DNA of 64,000 bases, taken from contig NZ_JAFBIV010000008.1 of the NCBI RefSeq assembly GCF_021531915.1, positions 34,868-98,867 on the forward strand, in the 5' to 3' direction. The DNA is from Oscillibacter valericigenes. Its GTDB lineage: Bacteria > Bacillota > Clostridia > Oscillospirales > Oscillospiraceae. The translations under genes were made by a program, and so were the position numbers. Below, piece after piece: positions 17,183-26,710 of this stretch (position 1 is the stretch's first letter; every line of letters begins with the position of its first letter). Under the pieces are notes generated by a model. The model ran no database searches. It was not told where the DNA came from and worked only from the letters and a program-made list of their open reading frames with translations.

Positions 17183-17377
17183 ATGGCAAAAAGTGAAAGC
17201 GATATTTTTACACCCCGAACAGGGCAGGTTATACAAGCAGAGAACGGCACGCAGTATTTTGTATGTGGGAACAACCGTATAAAAATCTCCGAACACTTCG
17301 CCGCAGGCGGGAAGCCCCTCGGTGATCTGATTGTAGATGTGGTGCGGCATACCGCAGAAAAAGCCGCTTCAACCTGA
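17183..17377 (+). CDS. Small conserved transposon protein
   Basis: A 64-residue protein (MAKSESDIFTPRTGQVIQAE at its start; KISEHFAAGGKPLGDLIVDV near its end) behind GGAGG, ATG 17183. Small proteins like this often sit directly upstream of the TnpX-type recombinase in clostridial elements; a directionality or accessory role is possible but not demonstrated. Confidence 0.6.
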   Translation: MAKSESDIFTPRTGQVIQAENGTQYFVCGNNRIKISEHFAAGGKPLGDLIVDVVRHTAEKAAST

Positions 17378-17398
17378 TAGCCCATCATTGATAACACG

Positions 17399-17448
17399 CC
17401 CACGCTTATGATATAATTGCCATAGAGCAAAAGTATTGTAAGCGTGGG
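17399..17448 (+). promoter_or_regulatory. Recombinase promoter inside an inverted repeat
   Basis: Perfect 10-base arms CCCACGCTTA and TAAGCGTGGG flank a consensus TATAAT at 17412-17417. The start codon lies 28 bases after the right arm. A repressor bound across the arms would block the promoter. Confidence 0.55.
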
Positions 17449-17476
17449 TTGTTTCTTTAGAAGGAGGATTTTTACG

Positions 17477-19099
17477 GTGAAACAACCTTACAATACTACG
17501 ATTTACAACACGGCGCTTTATATGAGATTGAGCCGGGACGATGAACTGCAAGGAGAAAGCGGGAGTATTCAGACACAACGCATGATGCTCCGGCAATATG
17601 CCGCCGAGCATGGCCTGAATGTCATAGATGAATATATCGACGATGGATGGTCTGGAACGAACTTTGACAGGCCGGATTTTCAGAGAATGATTGATGACAT
17701 TGAGGACGGGAAAATCAACTGCGTTGTTACGAAGGATTTATCCCGCTTAGGCAGAAACTACATTCTGACCGGCCAGTACACGGAAATCTACTTTCCCAGC
17801 AAAGGCGTCCGCTATATCGCTGTCAATGACAATGTGGACACCATCAACGGAGAGAATGAGCTTGCCCCATTCCTCAACATTCTGAATGAAATGCACGCCC
17901 GCCAGACCAGCAAAAAGGTAAAGGCGGCCATGCGGACACGGTTCGCAAATGGCGCACACTATGGAGCCTATGCTCCGCTTGGCTATGTCAAAGACCCAGA
18001 TAAGAAAGGCCATCTTCTGATTGACCCGGAAACAAGGTGGATTATCGAAAAGATTTTTGACCTTGCCGTTCATGGCCGGGGAGCCGCCAGCATTACACGG
18101 ATTTTGGTCGAAGAAAAAGTACCTACTCCCGGCTGGCTGAATTTCCAGAGATACGGCACTTTCGCAAATATCTATGCCGGAGCGCCGGAGGAAAAAGCCT
18201 ATGCGTGGACGATAGCGCAGGTGAAAAGTATTCTGAAAGAGGAAACCTATATCGGACACAGCGTCCACAATAAGCAGACCAACATTTCATTCAAAAACAA
18301 GAAGAAAGTACGCAAGCCAAAAGAGGAATGGTATCGTGTGGAGAACACCCACGAAGCGATTATTTCCGAAGATGTGTTCCGTCAAGTACAGGAGCAGATT
18401 TGCAACAGGCGCAGACGGCAGAAGAACGGCACAACACAGATATTTTCCGGGCTGGTAAAATGTGCGGACTGCGGCTGGTCGCTGGCCTATGGTATGAACA
18501 GCCAGAACAAAAATCCCTATGCCCACTACCATTGTAGCAAGTACGGGCAAGGATTGCACCAGTGTTCCATGCACTATATCCGCTATGATGTGCTTTACGC
18601 CTATGTCCTTTCCCGTCTGCAATACTGGTCTGTGCTGGCACAGCAGGATGGGGACAAACTTCTGAAACGGCTACTTAACGCCAGCGACAAGGAACGCAAT
18701 ACTGCAAGGAAGCGGCAGACAGCCGAACTGAAAAAGGCGGAAAAGCGCAAAGCAGAAGTAGACACCCTGTTTGCAAAAATGTATGAGGACTGGTCTGCCG
18801 GACGCATTACAGAATACAATTTCAATATGCTGTCCGAAAAGTATCAGGGCGAACAGCGAGAATTGGACGTAAAAATTGAACGGCTTCACGAAGCGATGGA
18901 GACCGCCGCCCAGACAGCGGTTGACGCTGAAAAGTGGATAGGTCTGATGAAACAGTATGTCAATCCCACAGAATTGACGGCTGAACTTCTGAATACGCTG
19001 ATTGAAAAAATCCTTGTCCATGAAGCGGTCAAAAGTGAGGACGGAAGCCGGGAACAGGAAGTGGAAATCTTCTACCGCTTTATCGGCAAAATCGAATGA
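17477..19099 (+). CDS. Large serine recombinase (TnpX/TndX-like)
   Basis: A 540-residue integrase/excisionase. The N-terminal catalytic domain has nucleophile S19 in ALYMRLSRDD, then VVTKDLSRLGRNYI. The recombinase domain follows (about 180-290). A zinc ribbon lies near 340-385 (KCADCGWSL with HYHCSKYGQGLHQC), then a coiled coil (about 400-480). GTG 17477 follows AAGGAGGA at proper spacing and gives the normal N-terminus. It stands beside the right terminal repeat and is the obvious enzyme for this element's movement. Confidence 0.93.
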   Translation: MKQPYNTTIYNTALYMRLSRDDELQGESGSIQTQRMMLRQYAAEHGLNVIDEYIDDGWSGTNFDRPDFQRMIDDIEDGKINCVVTKDLSRLGRNYILTGQYTEIYFPSKGVRYIAVNDNVDTINGENELAPFLNILNEMHARQTSKKVKAAMRTRFANGAHYGAYAPLGYVKDPDKKGHLLIDPETRWIIEKIFDLAVHGRGAASITRILVEEKVPTPGWLNFQRYGTFANIYAGAPEEKAYAWTIAQVKSILKEETYIGHSVHNKQTNISFKNKKKVRKPKEEWYRVENTHEAIISEDVFRQVQEQICNRRRRQKNGTTQIFSGLVKCADCGWSLAYGMNSQNKNPYAHYHCSKYGQGLHQCSMHYIRYDVLYAYVLSRLQYWSVLAQQDGDKLLKRLLNASDKERNTARKRQTAELKKAEKRKAEVDTLFAKMYEDWSAGRITEYNFNMLSEKYQGEQRELDVKIERLHEAMETAAQTAVDAEKWIGLMKQYVNPTELTAELLNTLIEKILVHEAVKSEDGSREQEVEIFYRFIGKIE

Positions 19100-19121
19100 C
19101 ACATCTTGAGATACCCAACAA

Positions 19122-19141
19122 TATCTTTAACTAAGGGAAAC
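19122..19141 (-). repeat. Right terminal inverted repeat of the mef transposon
   Basis: Reverse complement of the left repeat with two mismatches. Host coding sequence resumes at 19142. Confidence 0.8.
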
Positions 19142-19142
19142 G

Positions 19143-20072
19143 GGGTTGAGCTACCCTGACGTGACCCTGCTGGAGCCCCTGGCGGCTGCCCTGGGACTGA
19201 CGGTGGAGGAGCTGATGACCTGCCGCAGGCAGGAGACGGAGAGCGGGGAGGAGAGTCCGGTGAAGGCGTTGCTGAACATTTCCAGTGATAGCGTGAAAAC
19301 GGAGAAACGCCGAGGCTGGTCCCGGCTGGCCGGCGTACTGGCACTGCTAGCGATAACAGGGTTGATGGTCCTGTACGCGGTATCCGTTCGGTCTGTCCGG
19401 GAGGATGATAGCCATGTGGTCCAGCTGAAGGAGACCGTGGATGGAGTCAACTATCTTTACATCATGGAGCCCTGGAACGATGACCATCTGCTGCGGCTGA
19501 GGTGCGGAGAGAATGTGGATTTTGACGCCGTCCAGCTGGCCGATGAATGGGGGGATGAGTACACCTACCGGATGTCCTTCCGCTGGAACCGCTGGACCCG
19601 GCAGGGCGTGGTGACGGCCTGTGAGCGGAGCGGGATCTCGTTGGGCGGCATGATGGACGTGAGTTTTGAGGTGGAGTGCGAACCACTGTTCGGGTATCCC
19701 GAGGTATTTTACACCACGGAGAACTACTACCAGGACCCATACAGCGAGTCCCGGGGCAGGGCCTTTCTCTGCGATGCCCGGTTCTGGATCACAGATGTCC
19801 CCCTGGATAAGAGGCTGCTGAACGAGGTACAGGATGGCGGTTCGCCTTATCCAGAGGAGGTCAAGGAGACCGTCCTGCTGGTGGAGGACTGCATGAATGC
19901 CGTCATCTGTGACTGGGACGGCGATGGGGAAAATGAGGTGGTGGCCCGTACCCGCTGGGTGGAGAAGCCCTATACCATCTATGACATGGTAGACGGAGAG
20001 ATCACGGAGACCTGGCGTGACACCGTGCCGGAGACGGTCTGTGAGAAGCTGGTCTGCATTTGGGAGCAGTAA
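19143..20072 (+). pseudogene. XRE-family regulator, C-terminal part, separated by a transposon
   Basis: This frame continues the gene cut at 11169. It opens with the end of the helix-turn-helix region (LSYPDVTLLEPLAAALGLTV, EELMTCRRQE), then one transmembrane helix (about 67-87 of this part, LAGVLALLAITGLMVLYAVS) and an extracytoplasmic domain of about 220 residues ending in a calcium-loop-like stretch (CDWDGDGENEVVART). TTG 19146 could act as a start, but the product would lack the first DNA-binding helices. The intact gene would be a membrane-anchored XRE regulator of about 350 residues. Confidence 0.8.
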
Positions 20073-20076
20073 AGCG

Positions 20077-20247
20077 ATGAAGGAAGCGGAACATACTGAC
20101 CTCCTGTGGTGCCTTTGGGTTGACACCCGGCGCCGTGTGGTCTCCTTCCATGAGACGGAGGACTGTGAGCTGCTGGAATTCCGAAGCCAGGAGCTGTTTC
20201 TCCGCTGCATTGACCAGTACACGGAGCAGCAGTACCGATATCAATAG
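20077..20247 (+). CDS. Small hypothetical protein
   Basis: A 56-residue acidic protein (MKEAEHTDLLWCLWVDTRRR at its start; SQELFLRCIDQYTEQQYRYQ at its end) that starts four bases after the XRE stop, with a weak GGGAGCAG upstream. The position suggests translational linkage to the XRE gene. I recognise no family. Confidence 0.5.
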   Translation: MKEAEHTDLLWCLWVDTRRRVVSFHETEDCELLEFRSQELFLRCIDQYTEQQYRYQ

Positions 20248-20250
20248 GCA

Positions 20251-20287
20251 TAAAATGAGCCCCGGCCGCGTATTCCGCAGCCGGGGT
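20251..20287 (-). terminator. Terminator of rnpB
   Basis: On the minus strand, a CCCCGGC/GCCGGGG stem is followed by CTCATTTTA, immediately after the RNase P RNA 3' end. Confidence 0.65.
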
Positions 20288-20293
20288 CATATC

Positions 20294-20648
20294 TTGCGAG
20301 CAAAACTGTAAGCCGGGTTCTGTATTAGACAGTCATCTATCTAGACGTACCGTTGCCGGCACGTTCAAGCCACCCCGGGAGCGGCCGGGCCAGCCTGTAT
20401 GCTCCCATACCGGTGTTGCTCCGGATAGAGTTTACAGCGATGGACAGTCTCCAGCCATCGGGTGCGCTCTTACCGCACCTTTCCACCCTTGCTCGTGAGA
20501 GAAACTCTCACGGGCGGTATATCTCTGTTGCACTTTTCCTGAAGTCGCCTTCGGCGGGCGTTACCCGTTATCCTTGCCCTGTGGAGCCCGGACTTTCCTC
20601 ATGACCGGCCTTTCGGCCTGGCCACGCGACCGTCTGTTTTCCTCGCGT
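20294..20648 (-). ncRNA. rnpB: RNase P RNA
   Basis: The minus strand carries the hallmark segments: GAGGAAAGTCCGGGCTCCAC near the 5' end and ACAGAACCCGGCTTAC near the 3' end. The ends pair as helix P1 (GCGAGGAAAAC with GTTTTGCTCGC). Length is about 355 nt. It is the catalytic RNA that trims tRNA 5' leaders. Short open frames across this stretch are not genes. A consensus promoter lies directly upstream. Confidence 0.95.
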
Positions 20649-20652
20649 CCTT

Positions 20653-20681
20653 ATTTTACAGGAACCATGTCCCGTTGTCAA
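20653..20681 (-). promoter_or_regulatory. Promoter of rnpB
   Basis: On the minus strand, consensus TTGACA and TAAAAT are separated by 17 bases, with the predicted start a few bases downstream at the RNA 5' end. Confidence 0.85.
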
Positions 20682-20709
20682 CGGGAGGTTTTGGCAGAGA
20701 CGCCGGCCC

Positions 20710-20738
20710 TTGTCACAGGCGGCGGGATATGGTATGAT
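20710..20738 (+). promoter_or_regulatory. Promoter overlapping the annotated start region of the CAT-like gene
   Basis: TTGTCA and TATGAT with a 17-base spacer. The predicted transcription start is about 20745, downstream of ATG 20734, which matters for the start codon of the gene. Confidence 0.6.
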
Positions 20739-21444
20739 AGCGAAAGAAAATCGTTTCCGCCCCGGCGGGAAACAGGAGGGCACTACGGCATTTCATCTCA
20801 TCGACATGGAGACATGGGAACGCCGGGACCATTACCGCTACTACCAGACCCTGGTCCGCACCGGCTACACCCTGACCACGGAGGTTGACATCACCCGCCT
20901 GCTTGAGGAGGTCCACGGTCGGGAGCTGCGGTTCTATCCGGTGATGCTCTACGTGATCTCCACCGCCGTGAACCGTCAGCGGGAGCTGCGCATGGCCCGG
21001 GACAGGGAGGGCCATCTGGGGTACTGGGATGTCTGCCATCCCTCCTACACCATTTTCCATGAAGATGACCACACCTTTTCGGATATCTGGACGGCGTATT
21101 CTGAGGACTTTGTCAGGTTTTACCGGGACTGCACGGCGGATATGGAGACCTGGAAGGATGTGAAGGGCGTCAAGACCAAGCCGGACAAGCCCGACAGCTT
21201 CACGCCCATCTCCTGTCTGCCCTGGCTGTCCCAGACCGGCATGGGCTACGACACCCCCATGACCTCGCCCATGCTGTTCCCGGTGGTGCTGTTCGGCAAG
21301 TATTTCCGGCGGGACGGCCGGACGCTGCTGCCTGTCTCAGGCTACTTCCAGCACTGCGTCTGCGACGGCTACCACGCCTCGCTGCTTTTCAATACCGTGC
21401 AGGACCTTGCGTCGCAGCCGGAGGCGTGGATGGGAAATTTTTGA
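20734..21444 (+). CDS. CatA-like acetyltransferase (chloramphenicol acetyltransferase family)
   Basis: A protein of the classical trimeric CAT fold, which transfers acetyl from acetyl-CoA to a hydroxyl. The C-terminal active-site motif is QHCVCDGYHASLLF, which keeps the catalytic second histidine of HHxxxDG but replaces the first by Q. TPISCLPWLSQTGMGYD and FPVVLFGKYF match the family core. The start is uncertain: the family N-terminus aligns near 20785, where AGGAGGG is followed by an in-frame ACG, giving 219 residues (typical size); ATG 20734 lies in the -10 box; ATG 20806 is a third option. True chloramphenicol activity is unproven. Confidence 0.8.
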   Translation: MIAKENRFRPGGKQEGTTAFHLIDMETWERRDHYRYYQTLVRTGYTLTTEVDITRLLEEVHGRELRFYPVMLYVISTAVNRQRELRMARDREGHLGYWDVCHPSYTIFHEDDHTFSDIWTAYSEDFVRFYRDCTADMETWKDVKGVKTKPDKPDSFTPISCLPWLSQTGMGYDTPMTSPMLFPVVLFGKYFRRDGRTLLPVSGYFQHCVCDGYHASLLFNTVQDLASQPEAWMGNF

Positions 21445-21450
21445 GCGGCG

Positions 21451-21479
21451 TTGTAATTTCCGGTCCACCGCGGTATAAT
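21451..21479 (+). promoter_or_regulatory. Promoter of murD
   Basis: TTGTAA and consensus TATAAT with a 17-base spacer, 55 bases before the murD start. Confidence 0.7.
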
Positions 21480-21533
21480 TTCCATGTATGAGAACCTCCG
21501 CTTTACGGCGGAGTATCTAAGGAGCGAAGATCC

Positions 21534-22910
21534 ATGAATTTTGAAGCATATCTGGCGTCGCTGCAGGACAAGACCGTGGCAGTCATCGGCATCGGCGTTT
21601 CCAACCAGCCCCTGCTGCGGCTGCTGCTGAGCCGGGGCATTTCCGTGACAGCCTGCGACAAAAAGAGCCGGGAGGCCCTGGGCGTGGTGGCCGAGCAGCT
21701 GGAGGCCCTGGGCTGCCGCCTGCGGCTGGGGGAGGAGTACCTGAAGGACCTGACAGAGGACGTGATCTTCCGCACCCCCGGCATGCGGCCGGACCTGCCA
21801 GAGTTGAACGAAGCCGTGGCGCGGGGCAGCGTTCTCACCAGCGAGATGGAGGTCTTTCTGGAGGTCTGCCCCTGTCCCATCGTGGCTGTCACCGGCAGCG
21901 ACGGTAAAACGACCACCACCACCATTATTTCCGAGCTATTGAAGCGGGCCGGGAAGACCGTCCACGTGGGCGGCAACATCGGCCACCCGCTGCTGGCGGA
22001 GACCGGGTCCATGCAGCCTGACGACATCGCCGTGCTGGAGCTGTCCAGTTTCCAGCTGATGACCATGACCCGCAGCCCCCACATTGCCGTCATCACCAAT
22101 CTGGCCCCCAATCACCTGGACGTCCACAAGGACTTTCAGGAGTATATTGATGCAAAGGAAAATATCTTTACACATCAAGGGCCTGAGGATATTGCGGTTT
22201 TCAACGCTGACAACATCTATACGGCGGAGGAGGCGGGCCGGGCCATTGGCCGGGCGCGGCTGTTCTCCCGCAAGACGGAGCCGGAGGACGGTGTGTTTCT
22301 GCGTGGTGACGCCATCGTGGCCCGCCATGACGGTCGGGAGCGGCAGGTCATGACCACCGCCGACATCAAGCTCCCCGGTGTCCACAACATCGAAAACTAC
22401 CTGGCGGCCATCGCCGCCGTGGACGGAATGGTCAGCGACGAGATCATCCGGGACTTCGCCCGGGAGTTCGGCGGTGTGGAGCACCGCATCGAGCTGATCC
22501 GCACCCGGAAGGGCGTCCGGTGGTACAACGACTCCATCGCCTCCAGCCCCAGCCGCACCATCGCGGGACTGAATTCCTTCAAAGAGAAGGTCATCCTCAT
22601 CGCAGGCGGCAAGGACAAGGGCATCTCCTACGATGACCTGGGTCCCGTTGTCAATGACCATGTAAAGCTGCTGCTGCTCTGCGGCGCCACAGCGGGGGTC
22701 ATCCGCAAATCCGTGGAACAGGCGGACAACTACAACGGCCTGGAGATCATGGATGTGCAGGACTACCAGGAGGCGGTCGCCATTGCCGACAGCCGGGCCG
22801 TGGAGGGCGACGTGGTGATCCTGTCTCCCGCCAGCACCTCCTTCGACCGTTTCGCTAACTTCATGGAGCGGGGCCGGGTGTTCAAGGACATCGTGAACCA
22901 GCTGCCGTAA
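21534..22910 (+). CDS. murD: UDP-N-acetylmuramoylalanine--D-glutamate ligase
   Basis: A 458-residue cytoplasmic Mur ligase that adds D-glutamate to UDP-MurNAc-L-Ala in peptidoglycan synthesis. Domain 1 binds the UDP (VAVIGIGVSNQPLLRLLLSR). The central ATPase domain has the P-loop VTGSDGKTTTTT and the acidic motif LELSSFQL, then NLAPNHLDVH. Domain 3 includes WYNDSIASSPSRTIAGL and IAGGKDKGISYDDL. It stands apart from the usual dcw cluster and is followed by yunB after 61 bases. Confidence 0.95.
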   Translation: MNFEAYLASLQDKTVAVIGIGVSNQPLLRLLLSRGISVTACDKKSREALGVVAEQLEALGCRLRLGEEYLKDLTEDVIFRTPGMRPDLPELNEAVARGSVLTSEMEVFLEVCPCPIVAVTGSDGKTTTTTIISELLKRAGKTVHVGGNIGHPLLAETGSMQPDDIAVLELSSFQLMTMTRSPHIAVITNLAPNHLDVHKDFQEYIDAKENIFTHQGPEDIAVFNADNIYTAEEAGRAIGRARLFSRKTEPEDGVFLRGDAIVARHDGRERQVMTTADIKLPGVHNIENYLAAIAAVDGMVSDEIIRDFAREFGGVEHRIELIRTRKGVRWYNDSIASSPSRTIAGLNSFKEKVILIAGGKDKGISYDDLGPVVNDHVKLLLLCGATAGVIRKSVEQADNYNGLEIMDVQDYQEAVAIADSRAVEGDVVILSPASTSFDRFANFMERGRVFKDIVNQLP

Positions 22911-22971
22911 CGGGCGGCTTCGACTAGGCCAACCTCCTCTCCGCATAGGATAGCGGGAGGAGGTGAGGCCT

Positions 22972-25676
<2,705 letters not shown>

Positions 25677-25718
25677 AAAGGGGGAGTTTCCCCCTTTTCC
25701 TGTTATAAAGGAGACATT

Positions 25719-26429
25719 ATGAAAGAAGAACGGTTTTCCATCGGCCATCTCCCCGCCGTGCTCTACGGTGAACCATCGGACAGGGTATGGCTGTTTATCC
25801 ACGGCAAGCAGGGGTACAAGGAAGAGGGATTGGATTTCGCGGAACTGGTTTGTCCCAAAGGCTGGCAAGTGTTATCCATTGACATGCCGGAACACGGCCG
25901 GCGGCAGGGAGGACCGGAGAAGCTGGTGCCCTGGCAGGTGGTCCCGGAGCTGGAAGCGGTGATGGCCTGCGCCCGGAGCCGCTGGGGACAGATTGCCTTG
26001 CGGGCCAACAGCATCGGCGCCTGGTTCGCCATGCAGGCCTTTGCCAAAACGCCGCCGGTCCGCAGCCTGTTTGTTTCGCCCATCCTGGACATGGCGGAGC
26101 TGATCCGCACCATGATGGGCTGGGCCGGAGTGACGGAGGCGGAGCTGGAGGCCAGGGGAGAGATCGCAACATCTTTCGGAGAGATCCTGTCCTGGCGGTA
26201 CCGGCAGTACGCCATGGACCACCCCATCACCCGGTGGGACAGCCCTACCGCCGTGCTGTACGGCGGATTGGACAACCTGACGCCCTGCTCCACAGCTGAG
26301 GCCTTTGCCGTCCGGTTTCACGCCGATCTGACCGTCATGGAAGATGGCGAGCACTGGTTCCACACCCCGGAGCAGCTGGACGTGCTGCGCCGGTGGACCC
26401 TGACCAATCTGGAGGAGGACAACCCATGA
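25719..26429 (+). CDS. Alpha/beta hydrolase
   Basis: A 236-residue alpha/beta-hydrolase-fold protein. WLFIHGKQGYKEEGLDF matches the oxyanion region, and VLSIDMPEHGRR follows. The expected nucleophile elbow G-x-S-x-G reads LRANSIGAW, so the serine is in an N-S-I-G context. YGGLDNLTPCSTAEAF and GEHWFHTPEQ supply a likely catalytic D and H. The substrate is unknown. Its stop overlaps the start of a tiny downstream frame (ATGA). Confidence 0.75.
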   Translation: MKEERFSIGHLPAVLYGEPSDRVWLFIHGKQGYKEEGLDFAELVCPKGWQVLSIDMPEHGRRQGGPEKLVPWQVVPELEAVMACARSRWGQIALRANSIGAWFAMQAFAKTPPVRSLFVSPILDMAELIRTMMGWAGVTEAELEARGEIATSFGEILSWRYRQYAMDHPITRWDSPTAVLYGGLDNLTPCSTAEAFAVRFHADLTVMEDGEHWFHTPEQLDVLRRWTLTNLEEDNP

Positions 26430-26515
26430 TCCGTCCCATTCTGAAGACCTTTACCGGCTGGACGGCCCAGATCATCCAGCACGAGATCGACCACTGCAAC
26501 GGTATTTTGATCTGA
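26426..26515 (+). CDS. 29-residue frame matching the peptide deformylase C-terminal helix
   Basis: A 29-residue frame that overlaps the hydrolase stop by ATGA. It reads KTFTGWTAQIIQHEIDHCNG, which is motif 3 of peptide deformylases, including the metal-binding HExxH. The remaining two deformylase motifs are absent, so it cannot be a working enzyme. It may be a relic of a deformylase gene or a very small retained peptide; the tight coupling and the terminator immediately after suggest it is still translated. Confidence 0.5.
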   Translation: MIRPILKTFTGWTAQIIQHEIDHCNGILI

Positions 26516-26563
26516 AAAAGTCCGGAAAGACCGCTGAAATGACGGTACTTTCCGGACTTTTTT
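26516..26563 (+). terminator. Rho-independent terminator
   Basis: Stem AAAGTCCGGAAAG with CTTTCCGGACTTT, an inner ACCG/CGGT pairing, followed by a T tract. It begins at the stop codon of the 29-residue frame. Confidence 0.88.
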
Positions 26564-26646
26564 CGGCAGATGGCATAAAACAGAGAAACGACGCTCCCGG
26601 ATTCACAGAAAAACGGCAAAAAATTACAAAAGCAGACAAATTCTGC

Positions 26647-26675
26647 TTGCATATTCAAAAAATGTAATATATACT
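26647..26675 (+). promoter_or_regulatory. Promoter of the EAL/GGDEF gene
   Basis: TTGCAT and TATACT with a 17-base spacer, 35 bases upstream of the coding start. Confidence 0.65.
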
Positions 26676-26710
26676 AAAGGTAGTACTTCACAGGCTCGAG
26701 GTGAAACAGG

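Larger units (their letters stand above)
11170..19141 (+). mobile_element. Mobilizable serine-recombinase transposon carrying a mef-like gene
   Basis: About 7.97 kb bounded by 20-bp inverted repeats that match at 18 of 20 positions. The left end begins GTTTCCCAAAGTTAAAGATA and the reverse of the right end begins GTTTCCCTTAGTTAAAGATA. It interrupts an XRE gene, and GGGG flanks both ends. Contents in order: tandem repeat, mef-like efflux gene, XRE regulator and a small gene (both minus), Cys-rich VLP protein, RepA_N fragment, MobV relaxase, small protein, and a large serine recombinase beside the right end. The layout follows Tn4451-type mobilizable transposons (TnpX-like integrase with TnpZ-like relaxase). 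It lacks conjugation genes, so transfer would need a helper. Confidence 0.85.

Noticed and set aside
20353..20604. Short open frames across the RNase P RNA
   Set aside because: They fall inside rnpB, whose conserved segments, P1 pairing, promoter and terminator are all present on the minus strand.
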